Source: Cephalopachus bancanus (lineage: Eukaryota; Chordata; Mammalia; Primates; Tarsiidae). From it: 64,000 bases of DNA. Position numbers and translations under genes: made by a program. The notes beneath the pieces are model-generated. The model was not told the origin of the DNA. It saw nothing but the letters and a program-made list of their open reading frames with translations, and ran no database searches. The DNA is taken from the NCBI GenBank assembly GCA_027257055.1, contig JAPVLO010000074.1:4355001-4419000 (forward strand), written 5' to 3'. Of this stretch, positions 1 to 11,879 are shown piece by piece; within the stretch, counting starts at the first letter, position 1, and each line of letters begins with the position of its first letter.

Positions 1-984
1 GAGCTAATATAGATTTAAAAATACCATATAACAGAAAGTGTGGGTTCAACACATGCATATTTTAAGTGATATATATATGAATAACATAGATATATATATT
101 TGCTGTATAATCTTTGCAGTCACCAATAAATGTGAATAAATAGTGTAAAGCCTATAAAAGACATCTTATTATAAATTTAGTTTTTAGGTGTTTACTAATA
201 TGGTTTACCAGATTATAATTTCAGTAGCAATCATTTTTTTTTTCTTTTTTTAATCTTGGCTTTATACTTACATTTTTATATCCCTGACCAATTTATTACC
301 AGTAGAATAAAGGTTGAATAAAGACTATTACAATATTAAGAAAATTAGAAAAATATATTTTTCAACAAAACAGAGAACTTGCTGCTTTGTTGCTTAGTTT
401 CTAGAGTGAAAAAGTTTTGTTTCATTTGAATATGGTATACTTAACTTCTCACTCCTTGCTTTTGGCTTCAGTGATAATTATCTGGTTATCCTCTTAATTA
501 TCTTTCTCCCTTTTATCCCCTGGTTAACTTCTAAATGTTAGAATTCCTAAAGGCTTTATTCTGAAATATCACTAAATTTTTTTGGAAGCTTTAGTGCAAG
601 TTATGCCATTTATTCCCATGACTGTAATGTAATCCATACATATGTCAAGAACTCTAAACTTAAAGTCCAATTGCCTCATTTGAGTTTCGGAGTCACATAT
701 TCAACTTCCTATCTGAAAAATCCACTTCCGTATTTAAAAAGGTTTAAAAAAGGAGGGGGGAGATAAAGCAAATACACACACAAAACCAAACACATTTCAA
801 ACTGAATAATTGCCCTCTTTGGCGAAATCTCTTTTAAGTTTTTCCTATCTCATTAAGTGGTACCAGTAGCTAATTAGTTGCTTATTATAGATATTTGGAA
901 GTCATTCTGAATATTTATCTTTCCTTTGCCACCCCAATAATCTACCACCAAGTTCTGTCAAGTCAGCTCTACTGTTTGGCTTAT
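1..984. other. AT-rich DNA, nothing recognised
   Basis: I see no gene, RNA or named repeat here. Short homopolymer runs and AT-rich text dominate. Confidence 0.5.
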
Positions 985-1440
985 AGCACCATTCCTATAT
1001 TCACTGTCTTTGTATAGACCACTGTTGTCTCTAATCTGACAGCAGCAATAGCTTTTTGGCTCCATGTTTCTACTCTTGCTTCCCTTGAATCCATTATTAA
1101 CTGAATGATCTTTAATGAAACATCATTACTCTTATGATAAGGATCTACAAGACCCTTGTTTGAACTGGCATTTGCCAACCTTCCTATCTCTTCTTAGAGT
1201 TTTCTGTTGTATCTATCTGCATGCTCTGGTCACAGCAATCATCTTTTCATTCCTCAATTTCAACAAGAGTTTTTCACCTCAAGAGCTTCACTCACTTATT
1301 CCTGTTCTTGAGTGTCTGAAATGCACTTCCTGGCAGCCTTCAGCTAAAGAACTAAAACTGTTATTCAACTCTCAGCTCTCAGTTTAAAAATGACTTTGCA
1401 AAGAGCACTTTCCAGATAACACACACTAAAGAAGGATTTC
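985..1440 (+). repeat. L2 LINE 3' relic
   Basis: The text resembles a decayed L2 3' region. It has a pyrimidine-rich run with 'cacctcaagagcttcactc', then 'gaaatgcacttcctggcagcc', in the order seen in L2. Divergence is very high, as expected for a mammal-wide repeat. Two short frames that cross it are not genes. The call rests on remembered consensus phrases, so the ends are approximate. Confidence 0.45.
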
Positions 1441-2171
1441 CTTATTCTTTAAAAAAATAATTTTCTTTATCTATCTTTACATCAATCACCCTTCTGCTTA
1501 AAAATATCTATGGTTTACTTTATTATAATTTTAAAACACAATCTCCTTTTCTCCTTGTAGTAGAGCATGGAGGGGAAAATCTCCTTTCCCCTAAAGACTG
1601 TTACATTTTCATTGGAGAAGATAACTTCCTATGAGGAAAAAAAATCAGAAATGAAAGATATTTTCAACAATATATAATAGTATTCAATATAATAGTATAT
1701 ATTATTCACAAGGGAACAAGGTAGAAACAATTATTTTAGTGAATTACCACTGTAGGAGATGAGTTTAACTGGAAGATTGTCTTCAAGAGACTGGGAGCCC
1801 CACAATAGAGAAATACCATCCTAGTCCAATGCATTGCAGTGCAGGAATGGCATTGTGTGATTCCAATCACCAAAGCTATTATTCTCAAAACCAAGAGCCA
1901 CAATAGTTTATATTCTTCTATTATAAGTTCATGTTCTTGTTAAATAATATATTTTAAAAATCATGAAGTAAATATATACTTTTAGAGTTAAGAAAAAGAG
2001 CAACATTTGCACAGAATAGAAATAATAAAAATGGAATTAAAGAAAATGAAAAGTCAAATCGAGGAATACAAAGTTGGTACATTGAAAAATATTAATACAA
2101 TATAAGAACACTGACAAAGATGTTTAAGAAAAATTATTAAAGTGAAAGAAAGTATGGTAACTTACCTGAAA

Positions 2172-2174
<3 letters not shown>
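1441..2174. other. AT-rich DNA, nothing recognised
   Basis: No gene or nameable repeat is visible. There is a short run of 'atataatagtat' type text near 1670-1700. Confidence 0.5.

Positions 2175-2222
<48 letters not shown>
2175..2222. repeat. (TG)n microsatellite
   Basis: About 24 uninterrupted TG units, abutting the left end of a short mariner-like element. Confidence 0.95.
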
Positions 2223-2226
<4 letters not shown>

Positions 2227-2230
2227 TACT

Positions 2231-2430
2231 GGGGGTGTCAAAAAATGTATACACATTTTGAGAGATGTTAAGAGATATTCACCATACTCAGAAGTATCTG
2301 GACACTGATGGTAACCACTTTGAGTACCTCTTGTAATTGCAGAGGTCAAACATGACTTGTGTTCATCTTACTATTTCCATTTTAATGCAGAATTTTCATT
2401 ACTTAAAATATGTATTTGGTTTGGGCACCC
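2231..2430. mobile_element. short mariner-like DNA transposon with terminal inverted repeats
   Basis: The left end reads 'gggtgtcaaaaaatgtatac'. The reverse complement of the right end reads 'gggtgcccaaaccaaatac', so the two ends form an imperfect inverted repeat of roughly 28 bp. The body, on the minus strand, includes 'caattacaagaggtactc' and 'ggttaccatcag', phrases I recognise from a widespread mammalian Tc1/mariner-derived repeat. At 200 bp it has no coding capacity, so it is a non-autonomous, MITE-like copy. TG-rich tracts lie on both sides. Confidence 0.65.
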
Positions 2431-2431
2431 T

Positions 2432-2456
2432 CTGTGTGTGTGTATATATATATATA
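2432..2456. repeat. (TG)n(TA)n microsatellite
   Basis: A short TG run passes into a TA run immediately right of the mariner-like element. Confidence 0.85.
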
Positions 2457-3322
2457 ATTAAAAAGAACCAATCTTAATGCAGGATTTATCAACCCCCTTT
2501 ATCGATGGAAACATTTTAAATTGAAAAATTCTTTATAGTTATGGTGGTGAGGTTAGGAAGATTGTCTAGTATATTATAGGACATATAGCATTATCCTTAG
2601 TCTTTGCCCTTTATATGCCAGTGTCAATCTTTCCCTGGGTTGGAACAAACAAAATTGTCTCCAAGTATTGCCAATGTCTCCAGGAGAGCAATTTCACTCC
2701 ACTCACCCCTCCCATAGAGAACCAGTGGATTTATGTGAAAGGAAAAGGATTTTGCAGGACAATATTCATTTTTAAGTCTTTGCTTACGAGTGAAATTTTG
2801 AAATAGCTAAACCAACAAATCTCTAATTTTTTCCTCAGGAAAATGGATGTATTAATATTGTCAACTTCATTAATTGCATTATTTAAACACTGTCAAGAAA
2901 ATAATGGCAAAATCAAAAAAGAAAAATCAGAATCAGAGAATAGTAGACTTTATAAATGCAGATAAAAAGGTCAAACAAAAATGTTATATTGCAGTTTCAA
3001 ATATGTTCTATTATGTTTTTAGCGGCTGAAGTAAAAGACAGATTGATTATTTGCATAATCATTTGACTGACAGGAGACAGAAAGCCAGTTCCTCAAGGGA
3101 AGCTAGGCTATTTTAGCCATTTTCTACTAGAGACATCCCAGGCTCTATCAAGACAATGAGGGGCCTGGAGGAGAAGGCCGCAACACTTTTATTGCAAGTG
3201 AACTTGTGATTTGATGCAGTTGTTTTGATGTAATGTTTGTCAATAAAATTTCAGGGAATTACATTAAAACGTAAGCAAGTGAAGGCAACTCTGTGATCAA
3301 CTAAGTTATTAAAATCCAGCAT
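2457..3322. other. no gene recognised
   Basis: Unassigned DNA. The 63-residue open frame at 2615-2806 has no recognisable domain. Confidence 0.45.
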
Positions 3323-3613
3323 GGTCCGAGCATGGTGGCTTACATCTGCAATCCTAGCACTTTGGGAGACTGAGATGGGAGAATCATTTGAGCTGAGAAG
3401 TTCGATACTAACCTGGGCAACACAGCCAGACCTTGTCTCAAAAAAAAAAAAAAATTAGTCAAGTGTGGTAGTGCTGTGTGCCTATAATCCCAGCTATTTG
3501 GGAGGCTAAGGTGGAGGAATCACCAGAGTCCAGGAGATCAAAGCCTGCCAATGAACTCTAGCCTGAGCGATAGAGTAAGACTCCAACTTAAAAATAAAAA
3601 TAAAAATAAAACA
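3323..3613 (+). mobile_element. Alu dimer, old and diverged
   Basis: Both arms are visible. The left arm has 'gcactttgggagactgag', then an A-rich linker, a right arm with 'ataatcccagctatttggg', and a tail of AAAAT units. Many substitutions, and few of the lineage-specific changes seen in the younger copies, suggest an AluJ-age insertion. Confidence 0.9.
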
Positions 3614-4026
3614 ATAAAGTTCAGTTTGGTTAAAGGCTATGATTTAAAGTTTCAACACTAGTGATTTGACTGTACACGTTTTATGATTTTTAGTATTACT
3701 TTTTTCCTCTGGCGTTTTACAGTAAATTGTATCAATTATTTTGAGATTTGTGGATAACAGCGTAATAGACAGGTAAACTGCATAACAGGACAATTAAAAC
3801 TATTTTGTCCTATTTTCTACCCTAGTAGACAAACCTGTGTCATCTGAAGTGCAAGGTCTTTTCTGTAATTAGCGTGTGATGTCTGTGTGCCTTAGCTGAG
3901 CAATGAGTTAGGCATCTAATGGGTAAAAAGAGTGGTAAGTAAAAAGAAACTACAATGTAACACAGCATTTAGGACGATTAAATAGAGAAATGATGGGATA
4001 AACATCTTTAGCACCACATTAGCACT

Positions 4027-4040
4027 CTGTTTAGCATTTC
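4027..4040. repeat. target-site duplication, left copy
   Basis: 'ctgtttagcatttc' is repeated exactly at 4324-4337 on the other side of the Alu. Confidence 0.9.
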
Positions 4041-4323
4041 TTTATTTTTTTGAGTTGGAGTCTCACTCTGTCGCCCAGACTGGAGTGCAGTGGCCGCTCC
4101 CGGCCACCGCAGCCTCGCCTGCTGGGCTCCAGCGATCCTTCCGCCTCAGCCTTCCGAGTAGCCGGAATTACAGGCATGTGCTACCATGTCCGGCTGATTT
4201 TTTGATTTATTGTAGAGATGAGGTCTCGCTGCCCAGGTGGGTCTCAAACCCGCGGGCTCAGGCAATCCACTCACCTTAGCCTCCCAAAGGCACCGGATTA
4301 CAGGCTGAGGCACCGAGCTCAGC
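4041..4323 (-). mobile_element. Alu dimer of the lineage-specific subfamily
   Basis: On the plus strand it starts with the T-run of a reversed poly(A) tail and 'gagttggagtctcactctg', then shows 'ggccgctcccggccaccgc' and the 'gattttttgatttattg' linker. These are the hallmarks shared by the young Alus of this window. A perfect 14-bp target-site duplication brackets it, so both boundaries are exact. Confidence 0.95.
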
Positions 4324-4337
4324 CTGTTTAGCATTTC

Positions 4338-5676
4338 ATTGATCAAATGCATAAGGCCCAAAACTATAGGAGCATAATATTGAAGAGATACCATTTTAAC
4401 CTTTCATGGTTGAAGAATCTTGACATTTGATGCTCAAGGAAGAGAAGGGGCCAATGGAAGTGAATTGAAAGAAAATATTGCTCCCTTTTTCTCCCAAAGG
4501 AAAGTATGAAACAAAAAAAAAAAAGGAAGAGAGTGAAGCAAATCAAGCTATTAGGTTCCTCTGGAATGGGAAAGTGCATTGAATAAGAGAAGGCAAAATC
4601 AATAAAAGTATTGTTTCTAAGAATCCTAGGAGAAAGGAATATCAAATACTTTAGGGTGTGAGCTTTATCAGGCAAACAGACGTTTTGAGATACAATCTTT
4701 TCAAGTCTCTGGGGTGTACATGTTGAGTTAATAGCCCATGAATATGCCTTAGGTACCAGTTTAGCAAGTTTTATATCCTCACAAGAGGGTTTAAAATATA
4801 CCAGGGAATCAGATGGGCTGAGATGAAGCCAGATTACATCTGGGTAAGATAATCAGCCCTTAAACTAAGACAGACAAAATAATGAGCTCTATTATCAAGG
4901 GTCATCTAGGCATGCAGCTAGCAGGTGGCAAAAGTCTTTATGCTATTACTGATGACAAAAGGAGACATGACACACAGGAATGCTAGATCTTCTTCAACAT
5001 GCCTGCCATTCATCAACTTGCTCTTCTCAGTCTTGCTCTGCCCATCTCTTAAACACAGAAAACGACATCTCCCAGGTTCTTTTCATTTTTGCCTTGTGGG
5101 TAATATGAGATAAAAGAAAGTGTTGTGAAATATTGGGGGACAATATAATGGAAATTTTACCCCCTTCCAACTTTGAGAAGAATCTTTAGCACTACTGCCT
5201 TTTATCTCAGATGTCTTTAATAATACACCTCAAAGAAATGGCAGCCATCGTTTTCTTTGTTATAATTTTAGTTTCAGATATATTGGAGATGGATGACAAA
5301 GAAGTCTGAGAGCAGACCTTTCTGGAGTGGTACAGAGTATATTTGTGTAGCATCTTTGTTTATACAAAAGATAACTGCATTGTGAACTGTGAAATTTTTA
5401 TTGTATGAGAGTTAACCAAGATACAAGGATGATGAGATAAAATGTTGACTAACATAATATTTGGATTCTAAGCTAATTTGATGTTAGTTTTCTGAAATGA
5501 TTAGCGTATTTCTAATTATTGTCACTAAAAGTATTTTACGTATTTGTTTTTCACCAAATGTAATAAAAAGGCAGCTAATAAAGTGTGAAAATGTGCACTG
5601 TAACAGATGAGTCTGATATAAGCTATAGGGTCAATGACGTTTTAATAAGTTTACACTTTTCTTTTCTTTACTTTTC
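4338..5676. other. no gene recognised
   Basis: Unassigned DNA with an A-run near 4512. Open frames here are at most about 100 codons and show no domain. Confidence 0.45.
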
Positions 5677-5972
5677 TTTTTTTTGAGGGGTTGGGGTTTC
5701 ACTTTGTCATCCAGGTTGGAGTGCAGTGTCATAATCATGGCTCACTGCAACCTTGACATTCTGGAATAAGGTGATCCTTCTGCCTCAGCCTCCCAAGTAG
5801 TTAGGACTATAGGCCTGTGCTACCACACCCAGCTAATTTTTCATCTCTGTTTGTCTATTTATTTATTTATTGAGACTAGGTCTTGCTATGTTGCCTAGGT
5901 TAGTCTTGAACTCCTGGCCTCAAGTATCCTTTTGCCTCAGTCTCCCAAAATGTGAGTCACTGCGCCTGGCAA
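5677..5972 (-). mobile_element. Alu dimer, old
   Basis: Reverse-orientation Alu with 'ggctcactgcaacctt' and 'gcctcagcctcccaagtag'. It has an ATTT repeat in the linker near 5858-5871. It lacks the younger lineage markers and is well diverged, which suggests AluJ age. Confidence 0.9.
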
Positions 5973-6615
5973 TTTTACACCTATTTTTAAATGCATATCA
6001 GCCAATCTTAACTTCAATTGTACTGCAAAATGCTATAGAGATACATATATTCTTAAAGATTTAGCAAAGATACATAGAGAACAAAGTCCAAATCAAAGTT
6101 TATAAATTGAGAAATCTATTAAAAGAAAAGTTGCAAAAATAGATGAGTTAAAGTGATCACAACCATGTAATTAATCAATAAACAAAATATCACCAGCATC
6201 TGGGACAGCCTCTTTGTGTCCTGTCCCAAATCTCCACAAATGTTATCCTCACTTCTAACCCAATAAATACATTTTTGAACATTATATAAATAAACTTTTA
6301 TAGAAAAGTGAGTTATTTTGGATGTCTTCTTTTGATCAACAATGTTTGGAAAGTCTGTCCCACTTTCTGTTTTTAGGACTAGCTTGTCTATTTTATTTAC
6401 TGCATATGAATCTGTTGTCTCAATACATTACAATATATTCAATATATTTATTCTTGTTTTGTTGGTGGATATTAGAGGGTTGTTCATTTCTTGACTGCTT
6501 TAATCAATATTTATGGTTGATTTACCCACATATTTACACTTTAACATGATCTTACTCAAACTAAGTAACATGTGAGCAGATATGTAGCCATGTGAGATAA
6601 TTTTCTTTTTGTTTT
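5973..6615. other. no gene recognised
   Basis: Unassigned AT-rich DNA up to the L1 insertion at 6631. Confidence 0.45.
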
Positions 6616-6630
6616 AAAATACTGCCTTTG
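6616..6630. repeat. L1 target-site duplication, left copy
   Basis: 'aaaatactgcctttg' recurs perfectly at 7070-7084. Confidence 0.95.
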
Positions 6631-7069
6631 ATTGTTGACAATAACATGAACATGGAACCAACCGTGCTGCCCACCAAAAGAGGAATGAATTAAAAAATGT
6701 GATCTGTATACACAATGGAATATTATGCAGCCATAAAGAAGAACAAAATCATCAACTTCACAGCAGCCTGGATGAAATTAGAGTCTATAATACTGAGTGG
6801 TCTTTCACAGAAACAAAGAACTGAGTATCACATATTCTTGCTCATAAGTGGTCCTTGAACAGCTATCACAACACTGTAGGAAAAGAATTGACAGCAATGG
6901 GGGTGGGGGGGGGGGTGGGGAGGTGGGATTGACAGTAGTCAAAATCTGCCTGGGGAAGAAGGGGCACAGCTCATCAACAAGGGTACTTACACAATGAATA
7001 TTTGTATACCTAACCCTGAATTGTACCCTACAATTTTGAAATAAAAAAATAAAAATAATAACAACAACA
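6631..7069 (+). mobile_element. 5'-truncated L1 (ORF2 tail and 3'UTR)
   Basis: The text 'gcagccataaagaagaac' and 'ctgagtatcacatattc' is the extreme C-terminal coding part of L1 ORF2. A short 3'UTR follows, with a G-rich run at 6899-6926, then 'acctaaccctgaattgtac' and an A-rich tail. Only the last 0.44 kb was inserted, the usual result of incomplete target-primed reverse transcription. The perfect 15-bp duplication fixes both ends and implies a fairly recent event. Confidence 0.95.
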
Positions 7070-7212
7070 AAAATACTGCCTTTGTTTTTTTAAGGGTGAG
7101 TCTGCTGATAAAAATTTAAGCTTTTATTTATCTGAAAAGTTTTTTATTGATCCATGTTGGTAGTTAAAAATACTTTTCGAAAATATTTCATGAATTCTGG
7201 CTTCTATATTTT

Positions 7213-7324
7213 CTTTTTTTTTGAGCTGGCGTCTCACTCAGTCGCCCAGACTGGAGTGCAGTGGCCGCTCCCGGCCACCGCAGCCTCGACCTGCTGAGCT
7301 GCAGTAATCCTTCCGCCTCAGCCA
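7213..7324 (-). mobile_element. 5'-truncated Alu (right-arm end only)
   Basis: It begins with a T-run and continues through 'ggccgctcccggccaccgc' to 'ccgcctcagcc', then stops. It is about 112 bp long and of the lineage-specific type. Truncation is on the Alu 5' side. Confidence 0.9.
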
Positions 7325-7778
7325 TAGTTTCTTTTAAGCAGTGAATCTTACATCTTACTGCTGTCTTTTTTGCTCCTCTGAATGGCTGTTCAAAGTTTTT
7401 CTGTCTTTATTTTTCTTCAGTTTTCTTTGATGTGCCTCAGTTATAGCTTTGTGGGGTTTCTTTGTTGTTGCTACTGTTGTTCTGTTGTTATTTTACATTA
7501 TTTCTCTTGCAGTTTTTAATCATTTAAAAATATATGGCTAGAAGTTCATTGGTAATTTTGTAAGTATCTAATTTAATAGCTCTTCCTGCATTGTTACTTT
7601 ACTACTTCTCTCCCATCCTATTTTAGAATTCAAATAACATATGTAGAACTTTCTACTTTGTACCATATATTTATTTCAATTTTTCCCTTATTTTTACCTC
7701 TTACATTTTTAACTGTATCTTGAATTTGCTTCTTCCAGTTTCATCCCAGATATTTTTGCCTAAGCACCTTTGAAATAT
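7325..7778. other. T-rich DNA, nothing recognised
   Basis: Pyrimidine-rich DNA between the Alu fragment and the L1. I see no gene. Confidence 0.4.
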
Positions 7779-7784
7779 CCTAAT

Positions 7785-8001
7785 TTTTTTTTATTTAATC
7801 AATATTTTTATTATGATTTTGTGGGGTACAGTTACCGGTTAGGTGTACAATTATGCTTCATTCAGGCATCCTGTTGATAAGAGGTGTTTCCCCATCCCCA
7901 GACAGATATTTGCTACTGTTAATCCTTTCCCCCTCCCCCCCATAGTTTCCCAGTACCGTCAGTCATTTTCTTATAGTATTACATTGGATGTTTAAGGTCC
8001 A
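7785..8001 (-). other. L1 3'UTR and poly(A) tail
   Basis: Downstream of the ORF2 stop. On the minus strand it contains a G-rich run (C-rich at 7930-7941 here), then 'acacctaaccggtaactg', then an A-rich tail. A G-rich 3'UTR tract is a common L1 feature. Confidence 0.8.
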
Positions 8002-11000
8002 TTATATGAGTGAGAACATGTGATACTCAGATCTTTGTTTCTGTGAGAGGTCACTCAGTATTATAGACTCCATTTCCATCCAGGTTGCTGCAAAATTCAT
8101 GATTTTGTTCGTTTTTATGGCTGCGTAGTATTCCATCATGTATATGTACCACATTTTTTTAATCCCGTCCTCTTTTGATAGGCAGCATGGTTGTTTCCAG
8201 GTTCTTGCTATGGTGAACAATGCTGTGATAAACATACGTGTGCAGGTATCTTTTTTATAGAGTGATTTGAGGTCTTCAGGGTATATTCCCAGTAGGGCGA
8301 TTACGGGGTCATATGGAAGGTCAATTTTTAGAGCTTTTAGGAATCGCCACACTGCTTTCCACAGAGGTTGCACTAGTTTACACTCCCACCAACAGTGTAG
8401 AAGTGTTCCCTTTTCACCACACCCTCTCCAGCAGCTGTTATTGTTTGAGTTGTTGATAATTGCCATTCTGACTGGAGCTAGGTGGTATCTCAGTGTGGTT
8501 TTGGTTTGCATCTCCCTGATGATTAGTGAGGTTGAGCATTTCTTCATGTGTCTGTTGGCTGCTCGGATGTCTTCTTTTGTGAAGTGTCTGTTCATATCTT
8601 TTGCCCATTTTAAATGGGGTTGTTTGTTTTTTTCTTTTCAGCATGTTTGAGTTCCTTGTAGATCCAGGATGTTAAGCCTTTGTCAGACCTGGAGTTGGCA
8701 AATACTTTTTCCCAGTCTATAGGCTGTCTCCCTGCACTCTTGATGGTTTCTTTGACTTTGCAGAAGCTTGTCAGTTTAATAAGGTCCCGCTTGTCTATCT
8801 TCTCTCTTATGACCTGTGGGTTTTGGGTTTTGTTCAGGAATTGGATGCCAGTTCCAATTTCCATGAGGGTATTTCCTTCCTTTTCTAAGGTTCTTATGGT
8901 GTGAGGTTTTACATTTAGGTCTCTGATCCATTTGGAGTTAACCTTTGTGCATAGGGATAGATAGGCGTCCTGGTTCAATCTTCTGCATGTGGTCAGCCAG
9001 TTTTCCCAGCACCGTTTATTGAATAGGTTCTCCTCTCCCCAGTGGCAGGTGGTGGGGGCTTTGTCGAAGATGAGTTGGTTGAGAAATTGAGGTTTTGCTT
9101 CTGGAATCTCAATTCTATTCCATTGATCTATATGCCTGTTCCGCTACCAATACCAAGCTGTTTTGATGATTGTAGCTTTATACTAAAGTTTGAAGTCTGG
9201 TAATGTGATACCACCTGCTTTCTTTTTTTTGCTGAGGATTGTTCTGGCTATTCTTGGATGTTTGTGTTTCCATATGAATTCCTGTGTTGTTTTTTCCAGG
9301 TCTGAGAAGAATGTTGCTGGTAATTTGATGGGTATTGCATTGAATTTGTAGATTGCCTTAGGTAAGATGGATATCTTCACAATGTTGATTATTCCAATCC
9401 ATGAGCATGGGATATTTTTCCACTTGTTTGTGTCATCTTTGATTTCTTTGAGTAGTGTTCTGTAATTTTCATTGTAAAGTTCTTTCACGTCTCTCGTTAG
9501 GAAGATGACAAGGTATTTCAGTTTTTTGGTGTCTATTGTGAATGGAATTGTGGTTTTTATTTGGGTTTCTGTTTATTATTGGTGTAGAGAAATGTGATTG
9601 TCTTTTGTGCATTTATTTTGTATCCTGAGACTTTGCCAAAGGCCTTTATCAATGTAAGGAGGCTTTTGACAGATTCTCTTGGGTTTTCAAGGTACACAAT
9701 CATATCGTCTGCAAAGAGAGATAACTTGACTTCCTCTTTTCCTGTTTGGATACTCCTGACTGCCTCCTCTTCTCTGATTGCTCTAGCCAGGACTTCCAAT
9801 ACTATGTTGAACAGGAGGGGTGAGAGTGGGCATCCTTGTCTAGTTCCAGTTTTCAGGGGAAATTTGGGTTTCCCAAATTTTTTTTTCCATTTAGGAGTAT
9901 GCTGGCTGTGGGTTTCTCGTAGATGGCTTTTACTATATTGAGGTATATTCCCCGTATGCCTAGATGTTCAAGGGTTTTTATCAAGAAGGGTGCTGGGTTT
10001 TATCAAAAGCTTTTTCTGCATCTAATGATATGATCATGTGGTTTTTGTTTGACATCTGTTGATGAATTTAATTACATTTATGGTTTTACGAATGTTGAAC
10101 CAGACTTGCATTCCAGGAATGAAGCCTACTTGGTCATGGTGGATGATTTTCAAGATGTATTGCTGAATCCGGTTTGCTAGAATCTTGTTGAGAATTTTAG
10201 CATCTATGTTTATCAAAAATATTGACCTGTAGTTCTCTTTCTTTGTTGGATCTTTACCTGGCTTGGGTATCAATGTGATGTTGGCTTCGTAAAATGATAT
10301 GGGGAGAGTTCCATCTTTTTCAATCGCCTGGAATACCTTCAGTAGGATTGGTATCAGCTCCTCCTTAAATGTCTTGTAGAATTCTGTTGGAAAGACATCT
10401 GGACCAGAACACTTTTTTGTAGGACATTTTTTTATTACGTAGTCAATTTCCTTAATTGTTATTGGTCTATTTAGTGTCTCAATTTCTTCTTGTTCCAACC
10501 TAGGTAGGTTGTGTGATGTCAGAAAGTCCTCCATTTCCTTAAGGTTTTCAAGTTTCTTTCCATACAAGTGTACGTAGTAGTCTCTAATGATCTTTTGTAT
10601 TTCTTCAGGGTCAGATGTGACTTCACCTTTTGTTTTTCTGGCTGTGCTTTTTTGGTTTTTTTCTTGTTTTTTTCTTGGTCAGTCTAGCTAGGGAACCATC
10701 GATCTTGTTTACCCTTTTGAAGAACCAGCTTTTTGTTTCATTGATTTTTTTGTATTATCTTTTTGTCTTCTATGTCCTGGATTTGGGCTTTTATTTTGGT
10801 GATCTGGATTCTTCTGCTGAAATTAGGGTTTTTGTGGTCTTGTTTTTCCAGCTTCTTTAGGTGACTTGTTAGGTTGTGAATTTCTGTTCCTTCCATTTTC
10901 TTCATGTGTGTTTGTAGGGATATAAATTCCCCTCTTTCTACAGCTTTCAGGGCATCCCAGAGATTTTGGTAAGATGTTTCTTCATTTTCATTTGTTTCCA

Positions 11001-11820
11001 GATATCTTTTGATCTCTGTTTTGATTTCATCATTGACCCAGGAGTTGTTTAGCATCATGCTCTTTAGTGTCCATGTCTTTGTGGGTTTTGGGGTGACTTT
11101 GTTGGTGTCAATGTTTAATTGTATTCCACTGTGGTTCGAGAAGGTACATGGTAGAATTTCGGTCCTTTTAAATTTGGTTATGCTTGATTTATGGCCGATT
11201 ATGTGGTCAATCTTAAAATATGCTCCATGTGGTGATGAGTAGAATGTGTATTCTGTGGTCTTTGGATGGAGTGTTCTGTAGATATCAATTAAGTCCATTT
11301 GGTCCAAAGTCACATTGAGGTTCCGGATCTCCTTGCTGATTTTTTGTTCTGATGATCTGTCTAGGGTTGTGAGTGCGGTATTAAACTCCCCAGTTATGAT
11401 GGGGTTAGAGTCAATATCTTACCTTAGTTTTCCTAGAAGTTGCTTTATGAAAGTCGGCGCACCTATGTTGGGTGCATATATGTTTAGGATAGATATTTCT
11501 TGTTGATGGATTGGGCTTTTTATCATTATGTAGTGACCTTCTGTATCTTTTTTGATTTTTAATAGCTTGAAGGGTATTTTGTCTGAAATTAAGATTGCTA
11601 CTCCTCCTTTCTTTTGTATTCCATTCGCCTGAAAGTCTGTTTCCCATCTTCTTACTTTGAGTCTGTGGGTGTCCTTTCTAGTGAGGTGATTCTCTTGAAG
11701 GCAATAGATTGTTGCCTGATGATATTTTATCCATTTTGCCATTCTATGTCTTTTCAGTGGTGCATTTAGTCCATTCACATTTAGGCTAATAATTGAAATG
11801 CAAGAGTTGATCCCTGTCAT
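8002..11820 (-). pseudogene. L1 ORF2 (endonuclease-reverse transcriptase), broken
   Basis: ORF2p nicks target DNA and reverse-transcribes L1 RNA. The start at 11820 gives an MTGIN-type N-terminus, and the total span of about 3.8 kb matches a normal ORF2 of about 1,275 residues. Recognisable pieces in order are: the endonuclease N-terminus (11820-11419, with an N-V-N-G-L segment), the rest of the endonuclease with Y-R-T-L-H-P (11313-10738), the reverse transcriptase N-terminal part (10567-10034), the catalytic F-A-D-D motif (9799-9557), the thumb region (9488-9183), and the C-terminal cysteine region (8978-8610 and 8595-8002). The pieces fall in successive frames, requiring net frame changes between 10738 and 10567, between 9557 and 9488, and between 8610 and 8595, plus in-frame stops. 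No functional protein is possible. Confidence 0.93.
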
Positions 11821-11879
11821 AATGTTCTTACAGAGTTGTTCCTGTTTGTTTGTTGTCTTTCTTTGGGTTTTGTAGTTGG

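Noticed and set aside
8267..8650. 127-codon plus-strand frame
   Set aside because: Antisense shadow of the L1 ORF2 C-terminal region.
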